Assembly (NCBI RefSeq): GCF_019802125.1
Contig: NZ_JAHVHT010000003.1
Span: 186,001-250,000, forward strand
Direction of reading: 5' to 3'
Length of the DNA stretch: 64,000 nucleotides
DNA from: Tateyamaria omphalii
GTDB lineage: Bacteria > Pseudomonadota > Alphaproteobacteria > Rhodobacterales > Rhodobacteraceae
Position numbers and translations under genes: made by a program
In this document: piece after piece, positions 36,286 through 46,852 of the stretch
Layout: every line of letters starts with the position of its first letter
Numbering within the stretch: position 1 is the first letter of the stretch
Notes under the pieces: generated by a model
What the model was told of the DNA's origin: nothing
The model's database searches: none
Seen by the model: only the letters and a program-made list of their open reading frames with translations

Positions 36286-37041
36286 ATGTCAGGAATGATT
36301 GCGGATACGCTGGCGCTGCCCGGCTTTGGCTGGGTGCTGGTCGTCACGATGGTGGCGGGTGTCGTCTATGGCTTTGCGGGCTTTGGCGCGGCGCTGGTCT
36401 ATATGCCGGTGGCGACGGCGTTTGTCCCCGTCGAGATGGCGATTGCGGCCTTTGGTGTGACGGCGCTGGCGTCGCTCGTGTCCGTGGTGCCCAGAGCTTG
36501 GAGCCAAGCCGACCGGCCGAATGTGGTGCTGATGATTGTCGTGGCGACCCTCGCTTTGCCGCTTGGGATCGCGATCCTGCGCTTGAATGACGTCACGACC
36601 ATGCGGTGGGCGGTGCTGGGCGTCACGACGCTGACCTTGGTCGCGTTGGTGCTGGGCTGGCGGTACAGGGCGGCGCCGACGCGGGCGGCGCGCGTGTCGG
36701 TTGCCGCGGCGACTGGGGTCGTGGGTGGCGCAACGGGGCTGGTGGGGCCGATCATGGTTCTGTTTCAGTTGAGCGGGCAGGAGGGTGTGGCGCGGGCGCG
36801 GGCCAACACGCTGGTGTTTCTGACCATCACGGGGCTGCTGACCGTGCCGCTGATGGCGATGCAGGGGCTTCTGACTGTTGAGGCCGTCGTGCTGGGCCTG
36901 ATGTTGATCGTGCCTTATGGCGTGGCCTCGCGCATCGGGCAGGCACTGTTCGATCCGGCGATGCAGGTGCTCTATCGGCGGGTGGCCTATGTGATCATCG
37001 CGGTGGCGATTGTCATGGGCTTGCCGGTGTTCGGGGAATGA
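36286..37041 (+). CDS. TauE/SafE family membrane protein, first of two
   Basis: A 251-residue polytopic membrane protein with about eight helices. The paired glycine motifs are GVVYGFAGFGAALVYMP near the N-terminus and GVVGGATGLVGPIMVLF in the middle. The substrate is unknown but probably a small organic or sulfur-containing anion. The ATG at 36286 is used because the frame upstream runs into a hairpin. Its stop overlaps the next TauE/SafE gene by four bases, and the two proteins are distant paralogues. Confidence 0.82.
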   Translation: MSGMIADTLALPGFGWVLVVTMVAGVVYGFAGFGAALVYMPVATAFVPVEMAIAAFGVTALASLVSVVPRAWSQADRPNVVLMIVVATLALPLGIAILRLNDVTTMRWAVLGVTTLTLVALVLGWRYRAAPTRAARVSVAAATGVVGGATGLVGPIMVLFQLSGQEGVARARANTLVFLTITGLLTVPLMAMQGLLTVEAVVLGLMLIVPYGVASRIGQALFDPAMQVLYRRVAYVIIAVAIVMGLPVFGE

Positions 37042-37808
37042 GCGCGGTGGTGGCTGAGGCGCTCGCGCTGCCTGGGATCTGGTGGCTTGTCGCGGCGATT
37101 GTTGCCGCGGGACTGGTGCGCGGCTTTGCGGGGTTCGGGTCGGGCATGATCATCATGGCGGCGGCGAGTTCAGTCCTGTCACCCTTTGCAGCGCTGGCCT
37201 TTTTGACCGTCGTGGAGTTCTGGGGGCCGTTGCCGAACCTGCGCCCCGCCCTGCGCAACGGCAACCTGCGGGAGGCCGGGTGGCTGCTGCTGGGCGTGGC
37301 GATCGGGTTGCCCGTGGGGCTGTGGACACTGTCCTTTGTGAACCCCGAGGCCTTTGGTTGGGGTGTGTCGATTGCCATTCTGATCTTGTTGGCCGCGCTG
37401 ATCTCGGGCTGGCGCTATCGCGGGCTTATGGGGCCGCGCACGACTGTAGGCGTGGGTACGTTCGGTGGCTTTCTGGGTGGCCTCGCAGGCATCCCTGGTC
37501 CGCCGGTCATCCTGCTTTATATGGCGTCGGCCAAGGCGATTTCGGTGATCCGGGCGAACTTCCTGCTCTATCTCTTGGGCATCGACGTGATGATGCTGGG
37601 GATCTTTGTGGTCTTTGGCCTGCTGGACGCACAGGCGGTCATCATCGGGCTGGTGATGGTGCCGCTTTACATGGTTGCGAACGTCGCGGGCGCATGGTTG
37701 TTCGACCCGCAGGCAGAGCGACTTTTCCGCACGGTGGCCTATATCGTGATCGCGGCATCCGCTATTCTGGGCCTGCCGATTTGGGAGATGGGTCATGCGC
37801 CTCAATGA
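37038..37808 (+). CDS. TauE/SafE family membrane protein, second of two
   Basis: A 256-residue paralogue of the preceding gene, with GLVRGFAGFGSGMIIMA at the N-terminus and GGFLGGLAGIPGPPVILLYMA in the second half. About eight helices are seen. Both ends overlap neighbours: four bases with the first TauE gene and 14 with the Mth938-like gene, so all three are translated from one message. A pair of half-related permeases could form a heterodimer; this is inference. Confidence 0.82.
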   Translation: MSAVVAEALALPGIWWLVAAIVAAGLVRGFAGFGSGMIIMAAASSVLSPFAALAFLTVVEFWGPLPNLRPALRNGNLREAGWLLLGVAIGLPVGLWTLSFVNPEAFGWGVSIAILILLAALISGWRYRGLMGPRTTVGVGTFGGFLGGLAGIPGPPVILLYMASAKAISVIRANFLLYLLGIDVMMLGIFVVFGLLDAQAVIIGLVMVPLYMVANVAGAWLFDPQAERLFRTVAYIVIAASAILGLPIWEMGHAPQ

Positions 37809-38148
37809 GATCACCTATACCGACGCTCAGCCTGTTGAGGGCTATGGGCCGGGGTTTTTCCGCATTGGCGGTGAGGTGGTTGAAGGTGGCTTGTTAACCG
37901 GTCCCGCGGGCACGGGCGGTTGGTGTGGTTATGACGACCGCGCGCCGCTTTTGGATTTGGCCGATCAGGTGGATGTGCTGTTTCTGGGGACTGGTGCGGA
38001 TATTGCGCATATTCCCGGCGATCTGCGGGCCGCGCTGGAAGAGGCGGGCCTGGGCGTCGAGGTGATGTCGTCGCCATCGGCGGCGCGGACCTATAACGTG
38101 CTGCTCAGCGAAGGGCGCCGCATTGCGCTGGCGGTGCTGCCTGTCTGA
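37795..38148 (+). CDS. Mth938-like domain protein (DUF498 family)
   Basis: A 117-residue protein of the Mth938/AAMDC family, with the conserved DVLFLGTGADI and PSAARTYNVLLSEGRRIALAVLPV segments. The fold is known from structures but the activity is not. In alphaproteobacteria it commonly stands between secF and ccmA, as here apart from the two TauE genes, so some link to protein export or respiration has been suggested by position only. Confidence 0.9.
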   Translation: MRLNEITYTDAQPVEGYGPGFFRIGGEVVEGGLLTGPAGTGGWCGYDDRAPLLDLADQVDVLFLGTGADIAHIPGDLRAALEEAGLGVEVMSSPSAARTYNVLLSEGRRIALAVLPV

Positions 38149-38156
38149 GAGGGCGG

Positions 38157-38219
38157 AGGGGGCCAGCCCCCCGCGCGTTGCGCGTCCCCCGGAGTTTATC
38201 CAGCCAAGTGAAGTATGGG
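38157..38219. repeat. GC-rich palindromic element downstream of the Mth938-like gene
   Basis: GGGGGCCAGCCCCC forms a hairpin, and CCCCCGGAGTTTAT follows after a GC-rich spacer. This composition is seen at many gene ends in roseobacters and it may be a decayed relative of the repeat at 9911 and 41045, but the primary match is weak. Confidence 0.3.
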
Positions 38220-38255
38220 CTTTTGGCAGGCCGCTCAATCGGTTAGCCATGTTTC

Positions 38256-38870
38256 ATGGAATTGACTGTCACTGATCTGGCTGTGGGCCGTGGTGGGGTG
38301 CCCGTTCTGGCCGGTGTGAGTTTTGTGCTGGGGCCTGGTCGGGCGCTGGTGCTGCGGGGGCCAAACGGGTCGGGTAAGACGACGCTGCTGCGCACGGTGG
38401 CCGGGTTGCAGGTGCCTATGGCGGGGACTGTTGTTGGGGCCGAGGACCGGATTGCCTATGCCGCCCATGCGGATGGGTTGAAGGCGGCATTGACTGTCGC
38501 TGAGAATTTGCGGTTCTGGGCGTCGGTGTTTGGGCAGTCGGAAATTGCGCCTGCGCTGGCCGCGTTTGATCTGGAAGATCTGGTGGATCGGCCTGCGGGG
38601 CGGTTGTCAGCGGGGCAGAAGCGCCGTTTGGGTCTTGCGCGGCTGATGGTGACCGGACGCGATGTCTGGGTTCTGGATGAGCCGACGGTGTCGCTGGATG
38701 CGGCGTCGGTTGCGCTGTTTGCCGATGCGGTGCGGGCGCATTTGGCGCGGGGCGGGGCGGCGTTGATGGCGACGCACATTGATTTGGGCATTGAGGCCGA
38801 GACGCTGGATGTGTCTGGCTTTCGTGCGGCCGCGGCGCGGATGGATGCGGCTGATGAGGCATTTCTGTGA
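38256..38870 (+). CDS. ccmA: Heme exporter ATP-binding protein CcmA
   Basis: A 204-residue ABC ATPase that powers release of holo-CcmE. Walker A is GPNGSGKTT (about 37), the signature is [15 protein letters not shown], and Walker B is [12 protein letters not shown], with the H-loop in MATHIDLG. It is the first of the ccmABCDG string. The stop overlaps ccmB by four bases. Confidence 0.95.
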   Translation: MELTVTDLAVGRGGVPVLAGVSFVLGPGRALVLRGPNGSGKTTLLRTVAGLQVPMAGTVVGAEDRIAYAAHADGLKAALTVAENLRFWASVFGQSEIAPALAAFDLEDLVDRPAGRLSAGQKRRLGLARLMVTGRDVWVLDEPTVSLDAASVALFADAVRAHLARGGAALMATHIDLGIEAETLDVSGFRAAAARMDAADEAFL

Positions 38871-39523
38871 GGGCGCTGTTTTTCCGTGACCTGGCGCTGG
38901 CCTTGCGCGCGGGTGGCGGGTTTGGCCTTGGGCTGGCGTTTTTCCTGATTGTCGTGGTTCTGGTGCCGTTCAGTGTGGGGCCGCAATCGGCGCTGCTGAC
39001 GCAGATTGCACCGGGGGTTTTGTGGCTGGGGGCGTTGTTGGCGTGCCTGTTGTCGCTGGATCGGCTTTTGGCGGTGGATTGGGAGGATGGCGCGCTGGAT
39101 TTGCTGGCGACCTCGCCCTTGCCGCTGGAGGGGATCGTGGCCGTGAAGGCGGCGGCGCATTGGGTGACGACTGGGTTGCCTTTGGTGTTGGCGGCGCCTG
39201 TGTTGGGGGTGCTGTTGAACCTGGCGCCGTCGGGCTACGGCGTGTTGGTGTTTAGCCTTGCCCTCGGCACGCCTGCGTTGTCGATGATCGGGGCCTTTGG
39301 CGCGGCGTTGACCGTAGGGATCAAGCGCGGTGGGCTCTTGTTGTCGCTGCTGGTTTTGCCGCTCTATGTGCCGACGCTCATCTTCGGGGCGGAGGCTGCG
39401 CGGCGGGCGGCAGAAGGCCTCGATCCCGTCACGCCGTTGTTGCTTTTGGCGGGGATCACGCTGGCTGTTCTGGCAGCGATGCCATTTGCCGCAGGGGCTG
39501 TGTTGCGGGTGAACCTGAGATAA
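38867..39523 (+). CDS. ccmB: Heme exporter permease CcmB
   Basis: A 218-residue membrane protein with six helices. [14 protein letters not shown] at the start and [33 protein letters not shown] are CcmB signatures. It forms the membrane part of the CcmABCD complex. Coupled to ccmA by overlap, and about 48 bases precede ccmC. Confidence 0.95.
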   Translation: MRALFFRDLALALRAGGGFGLGLAFFLIVVVLVPFSVGPQSALLTQIAPGVLWLGALLACLLSLDRLLAVDWEDGALDLLATSPLPLEGIVAVKAAAHWVTTGLPLVLAAPVLGVLLNLAPSGYGVLVFSLALGTPALSMIGAFGAALTVGIKRGGLLLSLLVLPLYVPTLIFGAEAARRAAEGLDPVTPLLLLAGITLAVLAAMPFAAGAVLRVNLR

Positions 39524-39571
39524 CGTGGATGTCGATTGAGACGGGGACCGCGAGGGGTTAGATATCGAGAC

Positions 39572-40324
39572 ATGTCACTTTGGGAATACGCCAACCCTGT
39601 CAAGTTTCTGCGCCTGAGCGAGCGTGTCCAGCCGTGGCTGTGGTGGGGTGCTGGCATTTGTCTGGTTGTGGGGCTGGTCTGGGGGTTCTTCTTTACGCCG
39701 GATGATTTTCGGCAAGGCTCGACTGTGAAGATCATCTATCTGCATGTGCCATCGGCTCTGATGGCGATCAATGCGTGGTTCATGATGCTGGTGGCGTCAC
39801 TGATCTGGATCGTGCGGCGGCACCATGTTTCCGCTTTGGCCGCCCGTGCGGCGGCGCCTGTTGGCATCGTGATGACGCTGATTGCGCTTTTTACGGGCGC
39901 GATTTGGGGGCAGCCGATGTGGGGGACGTGGTGGGCGTGGGACCCGCGACTGACGTCGTTCCTGATCCTGTTTCTGTTTTATCTTGGCTACGTGGCTTTG
40001 TGGGAGGCGATTGAGGATCCAGATACGGCGGCGGATCTGACCTCGATCCTATGTCTGGTGGGTACCGTCTTTGCCGTGCTCAGCCGCTATGCGGTGCTCT
40101 TCTGGAACCAGGGGCTGCATCAGGGCGCGTCGCTGAGCCTCGACAAGGAAGAGAACGTGGCGGACGTGTTCTATTTCCCGCTGCTGGTCTGCATTGGTGG
40201 GTTTGTCCTGCTGTTTCTGGCGCTGGTGCTGTACCGGACGGGGACGGAGATACGGGTACGCCGGACGCGCGCCTTGATGGCGCGTGAGACGCGGGGCGCG
40301 CCCCTGCAGGCGGAGGAAGCGTGA
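39572..40324 (+). CDS. ccmC: Heme-handling protein CcmC
   Basis: A 250-residue membrane protein carrying the tryptophan-rich WWD heme-binding motif (WGQPMWGTWWAWDPRLT, about residue 120) and flanking histidines that ligate heme while it is transferred to CcmE. Six helices. The ATG at 39572 starts the conserved LWEYANPVKFL. Its final base is shared with the ccmD start. Confidence 0.96.
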   Translation: MSLWEYANPVKFLRLSERVQPWLWWGAGICLVVGLVWGFFFTPDDFRQGSTVKIIYLHVPSALMAINAWFMMLVASLIWIVRRHHVSALAARAAAPVGIVMTLIALFTGAIWGQPMWGTWWAWDPRLTSFLILFLFYLGYVALWEAIEDPDTAADLTSILCLVGTVFAVLSRYAVLFWNQGLHQGASLSLDKEENVADVFYFPLLVCIGGFVLLFLALVLYRTGTEIRVRRTRALMARETRGAPLQAEEA

Positions 40325-40479
40325 TGCCTGATCTGGGGAAGTATGCTGAAGCGGTGCTGTCGGCCTATGCCGTGTCGATTGTGCTGCTCGTGGCCATTGT
40401 CGTGCTGACCGTCTGGCGTGGGCGCAAGGTGCGCGCCGAGATGGAGGCGGTTGAGCGGCGGAGTGCGCGCAATGGCTAA
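40324..40479 (+). CDS. ccmD: Heme exporter protein CcmD
   Basis: A 51-residue protein, too short for most automatic calls. It has one transmembrane helix (YAVSIVLLVAIVVLTVW) and a basic, charged C-terminus (RGRKVRAEMEAVERRSAR), as expected of CcmD, which releases holo-CcmE from the CcmABC complex. It starts on the last base of ccmC and overlaps ccmG by eight bases. Confidence 0.9.
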   Translation: MPDLGKYAEAVLSAYAVSIVLLVAIVVLTVWRGRKVRAEMEAVERRSARNG

Positions 40480-41011
40480 GCTGTCGCCGTTGATGCTGGC
40501 GCCCATTGGGATTTTCGCGGGTTTTGTGGCGCTCGCGGCCGTGGGGATGTTCCGTGAGAACCCGAACGAATTGCCGTCAACCCGGATTGGCGCGCCTGCG
40601 CCGCCGCTGACCGATGCGCAGCTTGCAGATTACGCGCCGGTGGCAGCGGGCGACCTGGTGCGGGGTGAGGTGACGCTGGTGAACTTCTGGGCGTCATGGT
40701 GCCCGCCCTGCCGGGCCGAGCATCCTAAGCTTTTGGAGATGGCGGCGGAGGGGATGCCGATCATCGGGGTGAATTTCCGCGATACCGAGGGGCCCGCGTC
40801 CAAATATCTGGAGGAAGATGGCAATCCGTTTGTGGCTGTCGCCTTTGATCCGGCGGCACGGTCGGCCATCGATTGGGGGGTGACCGCGCCGCCTGAGACT
40901 TTCATTCTGGATGGGGACGGGACGGTACTCTACCGCTTCCAGGGGCCGCTCGTAGGGTCGGATTATGAAAACCGTTTCCTGCCCGCGCTGGAAAAAGCGA
41001 TGTCAAATTGA
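40472..41011 (+). CDS. ccmG: Thiol:disulfide oxidoreductase CcmG (DsbE)
   Basis: A 179-residue membrane-anchored thioredoxin-like protein. An N-terminal helix (LSPLMLAPIGIFAGFVALAAVGMF) is followed by the redox motif WCPPC (about residue 77, in NFWASWCPPCRAEHP) and the cis-proline region GVTAPPETFILD. It reduces apocytochrome c before heme attachment. The ATG at 40472 lies inside ccmD. The operon ends here; ccmE, ccmF and ccmH are not in the window, while ccmI is 33 kb to the left. Confidence 0.95.
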   Translation: MAKLSPLMLAPIGIFAGFVALAAVGMFRENPNELPSTRIGAPAPPLTDAQLADYAPVAAGDLVRGEVTLVNFWASWCPPCRAEHPKLLEMAAEGMPIIGVNFRDTEGPASKYLEEDGNPFVAVAFDPAARSAIDWGVTAPPETFILDGDGTVLYRFQGPLVGSDYENRFLPALEKAMSN

Positions 41012-41044
41012 GCGCCTCAGGGCGCATTCTATTCTGATCCGTCC

Positions 41045-41116
41045 TGTTTCTTCTGACTGAAAATACGACTGCCCACTGCCCGGCAGGTGGGTTTCCCCAC
41101 CGAGAGGGGAGGCTCC
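41045..41116. repeat. Dispersed intergenic repeat, copy B (after ccmG)
   Basis: It matches 9911-9981 at about nine in ten positions. Its hairpin is GGTGGG-TTTC-CCCACC at 41086-41101. Compared with copy A, the innermost pair is exchanged from C-G to G-C, so pairing is kept. A second, longer stem follows in this copy. Confidence 0.85.
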
Positions 41117-41151
41117 TGCCGCTTATGACGGGAGCCTCCGGCGGGGATTTT
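41108..41151 (+). terminator. Terminator-like hairpin continuing repeat copy B
   Basis: GGAGGCTCC, about 14 bases, then GGGAGCCTCC and, after GGCGGGGA, a run of six T. It could end the yajC-ccmG transcript. Nothing else in the 41012-41312 gap looks like a gene. Confidence 0.6.
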
Positions 41152-41312
41152 TTGAAACAGGGAATTCGGACCGGTCCGCGCAGCGGCAAACACTCTGGGA
41201 GAGTGTCCCTCTCGCGCATCGCTTTGCGATACACTGCCGGGCATCGCGCGCCGCTGTGCGGCACGCTTGTTGAGGTCCGACTGGGCGGGGCGCCTGGACG
41301 GTCCCGCGCTGG

Positions 41313-42014
41313 TTACAGGCGGTAACCCGCGTTAACGTCGAGGATTGCGCCTGTGATCGCGCCTGCCGCGTCGGAGGCGAGGAAGCGGACGGCGGCTGCG
41401 ATGTCGTCTGGCTTGGCCATGCGGCGCAGGGCGCTGTCGTTGATGATCATGTCGGTGATGTCGTCTGGTCGCGTTGCTTCGGGGGTGTTGACGGCGCCGG
41501 GGGCGACAGCGTTGACGCGGATGCCTTTGGGGCCGAGCGCTTTGGCGGCGACCTTGGTCCATGTGTCAAGCGCGGCTTTGCTTGCGGAATAGCTGTGCGC
41601 GACCATGGCGGGCAGGCGGGCGTTTTGGGACGAGATGTTGACGATGGCGGCACCAGGTTCGAGGTGCGGCAGTGCTGCGGCGACGAGGCCCATGGGGGCG
41701 TTTACGTTGACGTTGAAATTGGTTGCGATCTTTTGGGCATCGTAATTTTCCGCATCATCGGTGAGGATGCTGCCTGCGTTGTTCACAATCACGTCGAGAC
41801 TGCCGAACCGGTCGATGACACGTTTGGGCAGGGCCGCCGTCGCATCCGGGTTGGCGAGGTCGATCTGGAAGTCTGCGGTATTGGGGTGATCGGTGAGCAG
41901 GCCGGTCGGCGCGGTGCCGCGCCATGTGATGGCGACGTTGTGGTCCTTGGCGAGATCGAGGGCGATGGCGTGTCCGAGGCCACGGGTGGCGCCGGTGACA
42001 AGTGCGGTTTTCAT
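41313..42014 (-). CDS. SDR-family oxidoreductase
   Basis: A 233-residue short-chain dehydrogenase/reductase. The cofactor motif TGATRGLGHAI, NNAG, the catalytic Ser (ISSQN), and YSASK (Tyr and Lys) are all present. The product chemistry is unknown; the family includes FabG-like 3-oxoacyl reductases. It lies downstream of acnA on the same strand but behind a terminator. Confidence 0.9.
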   Translation of the reverse strand: MKTALVTGATRGLGHAIALDLAKDHNVAITWRGTAPTGLLTDHPNTADFQIDLANPDATAALPKRVIDRFGSLDVIVNNAGSILTDDAENYDAQKIATNFNVNVNAPMGLVAAALPHLEPGAAIVNISSQNARLPAMVAHSYSASKAALDTWTKVAAKALGPKGIRVNAVAPGAVNTPEATRPDDITDMIINDSALRRMAKPDDIAAAVRFLASDAAGAITGAILDVNAGYRL

Positions 42015-42028
42015 GGTATTCTCCCAAC

Positions 42029-42053
42029 AAAAAGGGCGCCCCGAGGGGCGCCC
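42029..42053 (-). terminator. Rho-independent terminator of acnA
   Basis: On the minus strand GGGCGCCCC-TC-GGGGCGCCC is followed by TTTTTG. It separates acnA from the SDR gene. Confidence 0.85.
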
Positions 42054-42076
42054 GTTCTGGTAGTATCACACCCGCT

Positions 42077-44764
<2,688 letters not shown>

Positions 44765-44864
44765 AAAGTCTTCCTTTCCTGAAACGGATGGGGCAACGAA
44801 TTGGGTGCGTCATGCCCCAACTGGGCGGATTCGATCAACTGTATTTGGGGCTTCTGCGACGATT

Positions 44865-44884
44865 TTGTATACTATTGCATACAA
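44865..44884. promoter_or_regulatory. GntR-like inverted repeat between acnA and DUF1223
   Basis: TTGTATAC-TATT-GCATACAA: the arms match at seven of eight positions. TGTATAC-type palindromes are bound by GntR-family regulators. It lies about 100 bases before acnA and 130 before DUF1223, and could act on either. Confidence 0.5.
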
Positions 44885-45016
44885 TTTATTTGCTCGGACC
44901 CGTCCAGGGGCTGTCACATACGCTCAACAAACCTTGATTGGCGCTGTGACCGAGTCTCCCATAGGTACGCTATACTGCTCGAACATCTCTCCCGACACAG
45001 GTAGCTTGCGACCTTG

Positions 45017-45709
45017 ATGAAACGTCTGATTCCCTATGCCCTTGCGGCTCTTTCCAGTCTTGTCATGCCCGCTGCCGCGCAATCGCCTGTGGTGGTCGAG
45101 TTGTTTACCTCGCAGGGTTGTTCGTCTTGCCCGCCTGCTGACAAGCTGATGCATGAACTGGCAAAGCGCGACGATGTGATCGCCCTGGCGCTGCACGTGG
45201 ACTACTGGGACTACATTGGCTGGAAGGACGAGTTTGCCGACCCTGATTATGCCAAGCGGCAACGCGGCTATGCGGTCGCGGCAGGGCGTCGGTCCGTCTA
45301 CACTCCGCAGATGATCATCAACGGGCAAGCGGACATTGTCGGTGCGCGTCCGATGGAGTTGTCCAAGGTCATTTCTGAATACGCGGTCAAGACAACGCCG
45401 GTCAGCCTGGTCGTCACCAAATCCGGTGATCGCGTGCGCATCGTCGCCGAGAGCGCCGAGCCAGCCGGACCGTTGGTTGTGCAGATGCTGCGCTATACCC
45501 CCGAGCGCACGGCGCGGATCACGCGGGGCGAGAATGCGGGTCACACGATCACCTATGCGAATGTCACCGAGGGTTGGAAGATCTTGCAGCAGTGGGATGG
45601 CATCACCGATCTGGCGATCGAGGCGGATGCCCCCGGTGACAAGCCGCTTGTGGTGCTGGTGCAGCAAGGGGTCGATGGCCCCATTCTGGCAGCCACTCAG
45701 CTCAGGTAG
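45017..45709 (+). CDS. DUF1223 secreted thioredoxin-like protein
   Basis: A 230-residue protein with a signal peptide (MKRLIPYALAALSSLVMPAAA) and an N-terminal thioredoxin-like segment whose active-site-like cysteines are in TSQGCSSCPPADK. The function of DUF1223 is not known; a periplasmic redox role is possible. The ATG at 45017 is used in place of the TTG three bases earlier. The last eight bases overlap the acyltransferase gene on the other strand. Confidence 0.9.
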   Translation: MKRLIPYALAALSSLVMPAAAQSPVVVELFTSQGCSSCPPADKLMHELAKRDDVIALALHVDYWDYIGWKDEFADPDYAKRQRGYAVAAGRRSVYTPQMIINGQADIVGARPMELSKVISEYAVKTTPVSLVVTKSGDRVRIVAESAEPAGPLVVQMLRYTPERTARITRGENAGHTITYANVTEGWKILQQWDGITDLAIEADAPGDKPLVVLVQQGVDGPILAATQLR

Positions 45710-46616
45710 TCATGTCGGGGTAGTACTCGTCCGTGCGCCAGCGTCTGGCCACCCACAACCACTGCTCTGGATTGGCTCGGATACGTGCACCGATGCTGTC
45801 GTTCATCGCTTGCGTCATCGTTTCAGGATCGGAATGCGCAATGGGCGCTTCCATCACGCAATCAAAGCTGAGCCCGTCGGGTCTGCGGATGCCGTAGAAG
45901 GGGATCAGCAGCGCTTTGTAGCGCAGGGCCAGTTCGGCGGCCGAGACGGCTGTGCGTGCCGGATGGCCGAGGAAGTCGAGAATAGGTGCCTTCTGCACGT
46001 GTTGATCAAAGAGCAGGACGAGTTGGCCGCCTGATTTGAGGTGCCGGACAAAGCCCGCCGTGCCCTTGCGTCCCTGGGCAAAGACGGGACCACCAAAGGC
46101 CTGCATCGTGCGCACGTAATGGGCGTTGAAATAGGGGTTCGACATGTCGCGGTAGAGCCCGCCGACGTCATAGCCGCGCCCGACAAGGGTGGCGCGCAGC
46201 GCTTCGTAATTGCCGAAATGGCCGGTGACGAGGATGACCGGCTGGCCGGTTTGCGCCGCCTGCTCAAGCGCATCGATGCCGGGGCCGTCGATCTGGGCCG
46301 TCTTTTGGCGCGCCAGCAGCGCGCCGGTCGAATAGTTTTCGATCAGAGTACGACCCGCATTGTTCAGGCTTTCACGCGCGATGCGCTCGTGCTCGGCGGT
46401 GGGCAGGTCCGGCAGGACAAAGGCGATATGTTCGGTGGCGCGCCGTTTGAAGCCAGCGGCGGGTCCGACGATGTGGGACAGAATCCATCCCATGAAGGGG
46501 ACGCGCCATTTGTAGGGCAGTGCGAGTGCCGCGCCGATACATCCACGTGCCACGGCGTTCGTTGCCAGATAGGCCAGTCTGGTCTGCCACGGCAAAACTT
46601 CTGGGTCGTGTCGCAT
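45702..46616 (-). CDS. LpxL/HtrB-like lysophospholipid or lipid A acyltransferase
   Basis: A 304-residue protein with an N-terminal hydrophobic region and the HX4E catalytic motif in TGHFGNYEALRA (about residue 130). FDQHVQKAPILDFLGHPARTA is a second family motif. Members add secondary acyl chains to lipid A or ornithine/lysophospholipids; the substrate is uncertain. The ATG at 46616 is chosen; an upstream TTG at 46649 would add 11 residues. Confidence 0.82.
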   Translation of the reverse strand: MRHDPEVLPWQTRLAYLATNAVARGCIGAALALPYKWRVPFMGWILSHIVGPAAGFKRRATEHIAFVLPDLPTAEHERIARESLNNAGRTLIENYSTGALLARQKTAQIDGPGIDALEQAAQTGQPVILVTGHFGNYEALRATLVGRGYDVGGLYRDMSNPYFNAHYVRTMQAFGGPVFAQGRKGTAGFVRHLKSGGQLVLLFDQHVQKAPILDFLGHPARTAVSAAELALRYKALLIPFYGIRRPDGLSFDCVMEAPIAHSDPETMTQAMNDSIGARIRANPEQWLWVARRWRTDEYYPDMTT

Positions 46617-46852
46617 TCGGGTCCATGTGTTGAGCGCACTGCCTGGCAATGCGCGAAATCACGGACAGACATAGAACCAGGCCCACAGGTTCACAAGAAG
46701 ACCGTTCGGTGATCGCCGTGTCAGCGATGTTTCCGCGCGTGAGGGGGTGTTTCGATACGCTTCTGATCAGGCGTCTTTACCAGTGCCGGATCCGTGCGCG
46801 TGGTGCCTGCCAACCTGGGTCACCTACGGTGCGCATCCATGCCGGTTATGCC

